Below are positions 26,234 through 32,397 of a DNA stretch of 41,927 bases, piece by piece; the stretch's first letter is position 1, and each line of letters begins with the position of its first letter. The stretch covers positions 1-41,927 of the forward strand of contig NZ_RAWG01000056.1 in assembly GCF_003611735.1 (NCBI RefSeq), read 5' to 3'. The translations under genes were made by a program, and so were the position numbers. The notes under the pieces were generated by a model. That model was not told the origin of the DNA. It saw only the letters and a program-made list of their open reading frames with translations, and made no database searches. This DNA is from Corallococcus sicarius. GTDB lineage: Bacteria > Myxococcota > Myxococcia > Myxococcales > Myxococcaceae.

Positions 26234-27877
26234 TCAGCGCTCCCGGGGGACGAGCTCCGTCAGCACCAGCAGGCTGTCGGGCTCCGCGTGCGGCGCCAGC
26301 CGCGCATAGGGGTTCTTTTCGGTGGGGAAGCCCGTGAAGCGCCGCGAGTTGGACTCGCCCCAGGACGGGTTGGGGAACAGCGGGATGGCGGGCGCCAGGG
26401 CGGAGAAGCGCCGCTGCACCGCGGCCATCAGCGCGTGCTGTTCCTCGGGGGTGACGGCGCGCTCGAAGCGCACGAGCAGCGCGTCCGCCTCCTCATCCCC
26501 CAGCCGGTGCCAGTTGGCCGCCGCCACCTGCCCCACCGGCACCACCGTGCGCGGGGACAGCAGCCACTTGTAGAAGTTGTACGGCGTGGGCCCGTCCAGC
26601 GACCACGAGATGGCCAGCTGGAACTCGCCCTTCTGCAGGCGCGTCTGCCACGTGCCGAACTCGTACGTCTTGAGCTGCACGGAGATGCCCAGCTTGCCCA
26701 GGTCGCGGCTCACCACCTGCCCTGCCCGCACCCAGTCCGACCACCCGCTCACCACCTCCAGGTCCAACGCGAAGGGCTTGCCGTCCGGCAGCCGGCGCAC
26801 GCCATCCGCGCCGCGCACGAGCCCCACTTCGTCCAGCAGCTTGTTCGCCTGGGCGAGGTCGTGGTGCGTCCACGCATCCTTCGCGACCTCCGGGTCCTTC
26901 CAGTCGGTGTACGCGTCGTTGAGGGCGGTGGCGTCCGCGGGGCGGGTGTAGCCATACATGGCCACCTCCACCAGCCGCTCGCGGTCCACCGCCATGCTCA
27001 GCGCCTTGCGCACGCGCACGTCATCCAGCGGCGGCCGCGTGGTGTTGGGGTACAGGAAGACGGTGCTGCCGTAGAGCGGGAACCAGCGATGGTGGTGCGC
27101 GGGGTCGCGGGCGACGAAGGTGCGGTCCACGGCCGGCACGAAGTTGCCCGCCCAGTCCACCTCCCCCTCCACCAGCGCCATGTTGGCCTGGTCGTTGGTG
27201 GGGAACGCGAGGAAGCGCAGCGCGGACACCGCGGGCTTGCCGGGCATCCAGTAGTGCGGGTTCCTGCCCAGCTCGTACACCTGGTTGCGGAACAGCGACA
27301 CCTGGGTGAAGGGCCCGGTCGCCACCGGCTCCGGGTTGGTGAACGTCACCGGATCCGCGACGTGCTCCCAGACGTGCTTGGGCACGACGACCTGGTGCGC
27401 GAGATAGGCGAAGCCCGGCATGAACACGCGCGAGAAGGTGAAGGCCACGGTGTGCGGCCCCTCCGCCTTCACGTCGGTGATGAAGCTCCAGACGCCGCCG
27501 GAGTCCAGCGCCGCGTGCTTCTTCAGGAGGCCGAAGGTGAAGACGACGTCGTCCGCGGTGAAGGGCCTGCCGTCGGACCAGCGGACGTTCTCGCGCAGCG
27601 TGAAGCGCAGCGTCTTCTGCTCATCCGCCCACGCATGCGCGGTGGCGAGCCAGGGCACCCACTTCCCCTGCGCGGAGCTGAAGACCTCCATGCACTCGTA
27701 GATGCCCGCCTTCGTGGGCCAGCGCGCGTTGGCGCCCGCGAACAACGGGTTGAAGTTGCGCACCCACGCGCTCTGCTGCTCCACGGACACGAAGAGCACG
27801 CCGGGCGGACGCGGACGCGGCTCCGAGGAGCACGCCAGCAGCAGCACGAACGGCAGGAGCACGCGGGCGAACTTCAC
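26234..27877 (-). CDS. Lipoprotein ABC solute-binding protein, family 5
   Basis: A 547-residue lipoprotein (lipobox LLLAC, Cys 16) of the SBP_bac_5 family. WSDGRPFTADDVVFTF is the family hallmark near residue 100, and RVRKALSMAVDRERLVEVA is the second conserved block. The GTG start at 27877 overlaps the GH16 stop by 4 bp; the longer open frame upstream runs inside GH16. Family 5 proteins bind peptides, nickel or beta-gluco-oligosaccharides; the long sequence, aromatic-rich binding region (LDGPTPYNFYKWLLSP) and placement between a glucanase and a beta-glucosidase support oligosaccharide. Binding in the periplasm and delivery to the DppB/DppC channel is the expected role. Confidence 0.94.
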   Translation of the reverse strand: MKFARVLLPFVLLLACSSEPRPRPPGVLFVSVEQQSAWVRNFNPLFAGANARWPTKAGIYECMEVFSSAQGKWVPWLATAHAWADEQKTLRFTLRENVRWSDGRPFTADDVVFTFGLLKKHAALDSGGVWSFITDVKAEGPHTVAFTFSRVFMPGFAYLAHQVVVPKHVWEHVADPVTFTNPEPVATGPFTQVSLFRNQVYELGRNPHYWMPGKPAVSALRFLAFPTNDQANMALVEGEVDWAGNFVPAVDRTFVARDPAHHHRWFPLYGSTVFLYPNTTRPPLDDVRVRKALSMAVDRERLVEVAMYGYTRPADATALNDAYTDWKDPEVAKDAWTHHDLAQANKLLDEVGLVRGADGVRRLPDGKPFALDLEVVSGWSDWVRAGQVVSRDLGKLGISVQLKTYEFGTWQTRLQKGEFQLAISWSLDGPTPYNFYKWLLSPRTVVPVGQVAAANWHRLGDEEADALLVRFERAVTPEEQHALMAAVQRRFSALAPAIPLFPNPSWGESNSRRFTGFPTEKNPYARLAPHAEPDSLLVLTELVPRER

Positions 27878-28737
27878 GGCGTCGCCTTCTCGTAGACGCG
27901 GACGTAGTCCACCTTCATCGTCTGCGGGAACACCGTCTTGGCGTCCGGAGGCCCCACGTACGAGCCGCCCACCGCGACGTTGAGGATGATGAAGAAGGGA
28001 TGGTCGTAGACCCACTTCTTGCCCGCGGGCAGGGTGTCCGGCGTGGCCTCGAAGAAGACGGTGTCGTCCAGGATGAAGCGGAGGCGATTGGGCTCCCACT
28101 CCACCGCGTAGACGTGGAAGTCCGCCTGGAGCGTGCCCCCGCCGACCGCGTGCTCACGCCCCACGCTCTGTCCGCCGGAATAGCCCGGCCCGTGCAGGGT
28201 GCTGGTGACGATGGAGGGGATCTGCCCGCGGTGCTCCATGATGTCGACCTCGCCGCACTCCGGCCACCCCTTCGCGTCGATGTCCGCGCCCAGCAGCCAG
28301 AACGCAGGCCAGATGCCGCGCCCCGTGGGCAGCTTGATGCGGGCCTCGAAGCGGCCGTAGGCCTGCTGGAAGCGGCCCTTCGTGTTCAGGCGCGCGGAGG
28401 TGTAGTCGTTGTTTCCGTAGCGCTCGCGCCGCGCGGTGATGGCCAGGGCGCCCTCGCCGTCCAGCGACGCGTTCTCCGCCCGCGCGGTGTTGAACTCGTA
28501 CTGGCCGTTGCCCCACCCGTCCCCGCCCACGTCCGGGGCCCACTTCTCCTTCGCGGGCAGCGTGCCTGCGGGGCCCTCGAACTCGTCCTGCCAGATGAGG
28601 GTCCAGCCGGTGCCCGGCTGCACGGTGTCGGGCGTCGGGGTCTCGGGCTTCTTGTCCGCGATGCCCGCGGCGGGATCACACGCCAGCGTGCCCAGGCCGG
28701 ACAGGGCCAGGGCGAAGAGGAGACGGCGGGACGTCAT
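27874..28737 (-). CDS. GH16 endo-beta-glucanase lipoprotein (laminarinase-like)
   Basis: A 287-residue lipoprotein (lipobox GTLAC, Cys 20) with a short Pro/Thr linker and one GH16 domain (about 44-285). The catalytic motif GEVDIMEHRG gives nucleophile Glu 163, Asp 165 and acid/base Glu 168 in the E-x-D-x-x-E form of laminarinases. WQDEFEG, NGQYEFNT, YGRFEARIKLPTGRGIWPAFWLLG and FFIILNVAVGG are standard for beta-1,3-glucanases. It cuts internal beta-1,3 (or mixed beta-1,3/1,4) glucan bonds. The ATG overlaps the ROK gene stop by 4 bp, and the stop overlaps the binding-protein start by 4 bp. As a lipoprotein it is probably on the outer membrane, making the first cuts. Confidence 0.95.
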   Translation of the reverse strand: MTSRRLLFALALSGLGTLACDPAAGIADKKPETPTPDTVQPGTGWTLIWQDEFEGPAGTLPAKEKWAPDVGGDGWGNGQYEFNTARAENASLDGEGALAITARRERYGNNDYTSARLNTKGRFQQAYGRFEARIKLPTGRGIWPAFWLLGADIDAKGWPECGEVDIMEHRGQIPSIVTSTLHGPGYSGGQSVGREHAVGGGTLQADFHVYAVEWEPNRLRFILDDTVFFEATPDTLPAGKKWVYDHPFFIILNVAVGGSYVGPPDAKTVFPQTMKVDYVRVYEKATP

Positions 28738-29960
28738 GCGGTCCTCCCAACGTTCTGCTGGGGAAAGAGGGAGCGGTCGCGCAGCGCCGCCTGCAACACC
28801 AGGGTGGCCGCGCCCACGGCGATGGCACGCTCCCCCAGCGCCGAGGTGACGATGCGAGTCTCCGCCATGGACACGGACAGGGCGCGCTGGCGCACCGACG
28901 CGCGCAAGGGGTCGAGCAGCAGCTCCCCCACGGACGAAATCTCTCCGCCAAGGACGACGATGGCGGGGTTCAACAGGTTCAGCAGGCCGCCCACCGCGAT
29001 GCCCAGCCAGGCGCCCATACCGTCGATGATCTGCTTCGCGGCGGGGTCGCCCGCGCGGGCGCCCTCCACGAGGTCCCGCACCGTCGGGCCCTTGCGGCCC
29101 CGCGCGCCCATCAGCTCCCGCGCGCGCTCGGTGAGCGCCGTGGAGCCGATGAGCGTCACGAGGCAGCCGCGCAGGCCGCACACGCAGAGCGGCCCGTTGG
29201 AGTCCACCGCGATGTGGCCGATCTCACCGGCCGTGCCGCCCGCGCCGCGGTACACGTCGCCGTGGATGATGTGACCGGCGCCGATACCGGTGGCCAGCTT
29301 GATGTACGTCAGGTCCTCGCCGCCGGAGCCCGCGCCCCAGAAGCACTCCGACAGCGCGCCGAGGTTCGCGTCGTTGTCCACGAACACCGGCATGTCGAAG
29401 GTGGTCTCGAACCACTCCTTCACGTCCACGTTCTTCCAGGCGGGCAGGATGAGCGGCGACATCTTCCCGGGCGAGGCCGGGTGCACGGGGCTGGGCACGG
29501 CCACCCCCATGCCGACGACGGAGCGGCGCGGGACGCGTTCAGCATCCAGGCACTCCTGGATGAGCTCCTTCGCCTTCTGGAGCGACCCTTCCGGATCGCC
29601 GCGCACCGCGTGGCTCGCCTTGCTCTGCGTGCGCACGCGGCCGCGAAGATCCGTGAGGACCACGGTGACATGGGAGGCGCCGAGTTCGACGCCCACCAGG
29701 CTGAAGGCCTCGTCGCAGAAGCCGATGAGGGTGGGACGCCGGCCGCCGCGGGAGACCCCGGCGCCAATGCTGCGCACCAGGCCCGCTAGCTCCAGGTCCG
29801 CGACAATGGCGGAGACGGTCGACGGACTGAGCTCCGTGCGCCGGGCAATCTCCGCCCGGGAGATCTGACGCTCGCGCCAGATCATGTTCAGCAGCAGGCC
29901 GCTGTTCTGCGCGCGCATGCCCGCCGCATCGACCGTCAACACCGCCATTCCCGCTCTCAT
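28734..29960 (-). CDS. ROK-family transcriptional regulator
   Basis: A 408-residue protein. Residues about 18-75 form a winged helix-turn-helix (SRAEIARRTELSPSTVSAIV), so this is a regulator rather than a plain sugar kinase. The ROK domain follows: NDAN at 196-199 (Asp 197 at the kinase base position), GTAGEIGH at 242-249 and zinc-binding Cys 259, 261 and 266 in CVCGLRGC. The usual Glu two residues after the last Cys of CxCGxxGCxE is Val here. ROK repressors such as Mlc, NagC and XylR sense sugars or partner proteins. Being second in the operon, it probably controls the whole locus including itself; palindromes at 30916-31003 are candidate sites. Confidence 0.94.
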   Translation of the reverse strand: MRAGMAVLTVDAAGMRAQNSGLLLNMIWRERQISRAEIARRTELSPSTVSAIVADLELAGLVRSIGAGVSRGGRRPTLIGFCDEAFSLVGVELGASHVTVVLTDLRGRVRTQSKASHAVRGDPEGSLQKAKELIQECLDAERVPRRSVVGMGVAVPSPVHPASPGKMSPLILPAWKNVDVKEWFETTFDMPVFVDNDANLGALSECFWGAGSGGEDLTYIKLATGIGAGHIIHGDVYRGAGGTAGEIGHIAVDSNGPLCVCGLRGCLVTLIGSTALTERARELMGARGRKGPTVRDLVEGARAGDPAAKQIIDGMGAWLGIAVGGLLNLLNPAIVVLGGEISSVGELLLDPLRASVRQRALSVSMAETRIVTSALGERAIAVGAATLVLQAALRDRSLFPQQNVGRTA

Positions 29961-29982
29961 CGTCCGCTCACGTTCCGTTGTG

Positions 29983-30000
29983 CCGCGCGGTCAGGCGCGG
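29983..30000 (-). other. Short hairpin between first lipoprotein and ROK gene
   Basis: Perfect 6-bp arms CCGCGC/GCGCGG with a 6-base loop, 8 nt after the stop of the first lipoprotein gene and 22 nt before the ROK start. No T-run follows. It could reduce read-through or shield the upstream mRNA end, making the first lipoprotein more abundant than the rest. Confidence 0.35.
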
Positions 30001-30007
30001 TGGGGAA

Positions 30008-30799
30008 TCAATGCCACTGGATGTCGTCGAGGAACAGCACGAGCGGGGCCACGTCCAGCCCACCCGCCGACCAGCCGAAGCCCGCCGCCACTTCCGCGTA
30101 GCGGACCTTGCTGATGTCCAGGGAGTACTTCGTGGGCGTGGTCGTCAGGGTGACGTTGATCTTCTTCTCGAAGCCGTCCTTGGACGCGTCCCCGTAGCCG
30201 ACGAAGAAGTCCACGACCTCGCCGCCCGTCCCGCCCCAGGCGTAGAAGGACACCGACTTGGCGCCGTCGGGCACGAGGAAGCCCTTCTCAGGCTTGTCCG
30301 CCCAGTTGCCCTCCGGGTACTGCCAGAAGATGCCCGCCCAGGCGTCCCCGCCACCCACGCGGGTCGCGGTGATCTTGTGGCAGTTGCCCAGGGCCGAGCC
30401 CGGGCGCGGCGTGTGGCACACGGCCTCGTCCACGATGCCGCCCGGCTGGCTGCCGGCGCCCATGTAGCCACTGGCCGCCCAGGTGCCATCCACGGCCAGG
30501 GGCAGCACCACCTGCGTGCCTGCGTCGGTGCCCGCGTCCGTCGTCGTGCCCGCGTCCGTCGTCGTGCCCGCATCCGTCGTCGTGCCCGCATCCGTCGTGG
30601 TGCCCGCGTCGGTGGTCGTGCCCGCGTCCACCGTCGTACCCGCGTCCACCGTGGTGCCCGCGTCCACCTTGGTGCCCGCGTCGACCGAGGGCTTGGGGTC
30701 GTTCGTCGTGTCCTCGGGGTCACAGGCGCCAATGAGCCCCGCGACCGCGAAAACTCCGGCGGCCGCCCACGTCCACGCGAAACGCTTGTTGCGATGCAT
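30008..30799 (-). CDS. Carbohydrate-binding-like lipoprotein with DAGT-repeat spacer
   Basis: A 263-residue lipoprotein (lipobox LIGAC, Cys 26). Residues about 38-95 are a tandem spacer of (V/T)DAGT(T) units. Residues about 98-263 form a beta-rich domain resembling jelly-roll glycan-binding modules: WAGIFWQYPEGNWADKPEKGF, then VSFYAWGGTGGEVVDFFVGYG, then the final strand LVLFLDDIQWH. Such domains (CBM-like) occur with GH16 laminarinases. A strong AGGAGG lies 7 nt before the ATG. As first gene of the glycan locus and with a long stalk from the membrane, it probably captures glucan at the cell surface, a SusD/SusE-like function by inference. Not a known named family to me. Confidence 0.85.
   Translation of the reverse strand: MHRNKRFAWTWAAAGVFAVAGLIGACDPEDTTNDPKPSVDAGTKVDAGTTVDAGTTVDAGTTTDAGTTTDAGTTTDAGTTTDAGTTTDAGTDAGTQVVLPLAVDGTWAASGYMGAGSQPGGIVDEAVCHTPRPGSALGNCHKITATRVGGGDAWAGIFWQYPEGNWADKPEKGFLVPDGAKSVSFYAWGGTGGEVVDFFVGYGDASKDGFEKKINVTLTTTPTKYSLDISKVRYAEVAAGFGWSAGGLDVAPLVLFLDDIQWH
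30516..30686 (-). repeat. 18-bp tandem coding repeat (TDAGTT spacer)
   Basis: About nine to ten units, mostly 18 bp, encoding TDAGTT/VDAGTT in the first lipoprotein. The units differ at few bases, so expansion and contraction by slippage is likely. The peptide is a flexible stalk. Confidence 0.85.
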
Positions 30800-30806
30800 G
30801 CGATCC

Positions 30807-30812
30807 CCTCCT
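30807..30812 (-). promoter_or_regulatory. Strong ribosome binding site of the first locus gene
   Basis: AGGAGG on the minus strand, 7 nt before the ATG at 30799, the best Shine-Dalgarno in the window. High expression of the surface lipoprotein is expected. Confidence 0.7.
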
Positions 30813-30915
30813 GGTTGGTCTTGCTGCGATGACTTTGTTCTTACGGCGAAGAAATCAAAGGTCGTTGGAAGTCGTCGCCCGCATGTCGCAATGCGTCACC
30901 TTCGCCGCCACGCGT

Positions 30916-30938
30916 CAGAGGAGAACGGTTCTCCTCTG
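30916..30938. promoter_or_regulatory. Perfect palindrome, candidate operator
   Basis: Arms CAGAGGAGAAC and GTTCTCCTCTG are exact reverse complements around one central G, about 117 bp upstream of the first gene of the glycan locus. CGCGT/ACGCG flanks extend the symmetry with a two-base bulge. No T-run follows on either strand, and the one-base centre suits a dimeric DNA-binding protein better than a hairpin. The ROK regulator is the first candidate. Confidence 0.5.
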
Positions 30939-31143
30939 TCACGCGGGCTCCCGCAGTCTGGAGCCGTCCCGCGTCCCCGCCATCGCGAACGCATGCGAGT
31001 TCGTTCGATGGCCGAAGGAATACCAGCCCCGTTCACTGATTTGCAAGCACGTGACGGAGCCGTACACCCCGTAAACGCGGGCGCCCGGGGGTGATGCACT
31101 GCGGCGTGGGGTCGGGGCGCGGGACGTGCGCCCTTCTCCGACT

Positions 31144-31860
31144 TCAGCGACAGGGTTCGTCAGGAGAAGCAGGGGCGAGTCCGACCGGCTGCCCCATGAG
31201 ACGGGTCGCCTCTTCGTCACCCAACCCGCCGGTCCGTTGCAGCGAATGCAGCACGCGGTTCCGCGCCTTCATCGCCAGGTCGTGACGGCAGAGGGCATCA
31301 AACGAGATGGGACCCAGCGCGCTCCCAATCAACACAGCGACTTCGGAGACTTCAAGTGTCTCCAACGGCCGGCCAAAATAGCTCAGGGAGGCGTTGCCCA
31401 GCCCTGGCGCCGCCCGAGGTAGCTTGACCGTGCTCGACCACTGGGCAAGCAGTTGCTCCGCGGAAGCATGGCGCGTGAGCCAGACAGCGAGTGCCTGGCG
31501 CCGCCAGTGCGTCGGCTGGGCCGGCAGGTCGAACCGCCGAAGCCATTCACCTGCCGCGGCATAGGCCAGCGTGAAGCCCCCGTCCGGCAGCTGTGCGTTC
31601 CGCCTCCGGGTCACTGGCAGGCTCCACGGCAGCACTGGCTGGACCTGCAGTGCGGTGCCCCCAAGGTGCGCGGTCATGACCCGCGTGACCAGCGGCAGAG
31701 ACACGGGCGCGTCTCCCATGCGCGGCAACTCTGGAAGCTGGGCGAGCTGGTACCTGTAGAACGCCTCCAGGCTGGCGAACAGCAAGCCCACCGCGCCCAT
31801 GGCGACGCCGCCCACCACCAGGAGCCATCGAAACCAGCGTCGCACCGCCCTACCCTTCAT
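31144..31860 (-). CDS. Membrane-anchored GT51-like protein lacking the catalytic half
   Basis: A 238-residue protein; residues 8-28 form a transmembrane anchor. Residues about 115-235 resemble the C-terminal part of peptidoglycan glycosyltransferases (GT51): WRRQALAVWLTRHASAEQLLAQW corresponds to the lid helix region and GLGNASLSYFGRPLETLEVSEVAVLIGSALGP to the G-x-x-x-A-x-x-YFG-(K/R)-x-LTLAEAA-LAG block. The N-terminal catalytic motif with Glu (E-D-x-x-F) and the GGSTITQQ motif are not present. The ATG at 31860 overlaps the end of the small upstream gene by 11 bp, which supports this start; a longer frame exists but would run through that gene. It may be a non-catalytic regulator or a decayed enzyme. 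Confidence 0.75.
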   Translation of the reverse strand: MKGRAVRRWFRWLLVVGGVAMGAVGLLFASLEAFYRYQLAQLPELPRMGDAPVSLPLVTRVMTAHLGGTALQVQPVLPWSLPVTRRRNAQLPDGGFTLAYAAAGEWLRRFDLPAQPTHWRRQALAVWLTRHASAEQLLAQWSSTVKLPRAAPGLGNASLSYFGRPLETLEVSEVAVLIGSALGPISFDALCRHDLAMKARNRVLHSLQRTGGLGDEEATRLMGQPVGLAPASPDEPCR

Positions 31861-32014
31861 GGCGTGGGAACTCGCAGTTTTCCTGCGCGTCGTTCCATCG
31901 TCCGCCAGCATCCAGGCATGTGTCGACACGCCACCAACGCCCACAGTGCGAAAGCGCGAACGCAACGAGCAGGAGCAGGACGAACGCAACGGTCAGCTTG
32001 ACTGAGCGGCGCAT
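31850..32014 (-). CDS. 54-residue small membrane-anchored protein
   Basis: A small gene: ATG at 32014, stop TAG at 31850. The protein starts MRRSVKLTVAFVLLLLVAFA (a single transmembrane or uncleaved signal segment) and continues with a short soluble part containing VDTCLDAGGRWNDAQENCE. The C-L-D-x-G-G-R-W-N-x-x-x-x-x-C-E pattern is one I recognise from small hypothetical proteins of Proteobacteria, where the two Cys probably form a disulfide outside the cytoplasm. It starts 15 nt after the response-regulator stop and overlaps the GT51-like gene by 11 bp, so it seems part of that operon. Function unknown. Confidence 0.75.
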   Translation of the reverse strand: MRRSVKLTVAFVLLLLVAFALSHCGRWWRVDTCLDAGGRWNDAQENCEFPRHEG

Positions 32015-32029
32015 GGAACCGGACAACCG

Positions 32030-32395
32030 TCAGTGCTTCGGCGGCCCGCCGAGGATGTCGTGGACCGTGGCGAGCAGCTGATCGATGTCGAAGGGCTTGG
32101 GCAGGAAGGCCGCGCACGGCAGGTGCTGCCAGAACTCCGCGGGGCTGGCGCTCATCATCACCACCGGGACGTCGCGCAGCATGGGGTCGCGCAGCATCGC
32201 TTCCAGCACGCCCGGGCCGTTGAGCAGCGGCATCATGTAGTCCAGCAGCACCAGCGACGGACGCTCGAGCGCCATCCGCTCCAGGGCCTCGCGGCCGTTG
32301 AGCGCCGTGGCGGTGGAGTAGCCCTCGTCCGACAACAGATCGCGGACGGCCTCCACGATGCCGAACTCGTCGTCGACGATGAGGACGGGACCCAT
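32030..32395 (-). CDS. Single-domain response regulator
   Basis: A 121-residue receiver domain without output domain. Acidic pair Asp 8-Asp 9 in LIVDDE, phospho-acceptor Asp 52 in LVLLDYMMP, Ser 82 at the switch position (VVMMSAS) and Lys 100 in FLPKPF are all present, so it should be phosphorylated by a histidine kinase. The ATG at 32395 lies 2 nt after the KaiC-like gene stop; upstream in-frame codons fall within that gene. Such CheY-like proteins signal by binding a partner; the KaiC-like ATPase is the likely one by position. No histidine kinase is in the window. Confidence 0.94.
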   Translation of the reverse strand: MGPVLIVDDEFGIVEAVRDLLSDEGYSTATALNGREALERMALERPSLVLLDYMMPLLNGPGVLEAMLRDPMLRDVPVVMMSASPAEFWQHLPCAAFLPKPFDIDQLLATVHDILGGPPKH

Positions 32396-32397
32396 GA

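Larger units (their letters stand above)
30800..31143. other. Intergenic leader/control region of the glycan locus
   Basis: A 344-bp stretch without a convincing gene. It holds the leader of the first lipoprotein gene, a perfect odd palindrome (30916-30938), a second strong inverted repeat with arms ACGCGG/CCGCGT and inner GCTCC/GGAGC (30941-30974), and a weaker dyad CGAAC/GTTCG around GCATGC (30986-31003). The part 30830-30870 is relatively AT-rich. I could not fix a promoter with confidence. Confidence 0.6.

Noticed and set aside
28734-29960. Reading the ROK protein as a glucokinase
   Set aside because: The N-terminal winged helix-turn-helix and operon position make it a regulator; the zinc/sugar motif is also altered.
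30829-31074. 81-codon plus-strand frame in the leader gap
   Set aside because: Biased composition without motif, no ribosome binding site, and it covers the palindromes; not supported as a gene.
31064-31092. GC-only palindromes near CGGGCGCCCG
   Set aside because: Expected by chance at this GC content; no T-run or spacing to a gene that would give it meaning.
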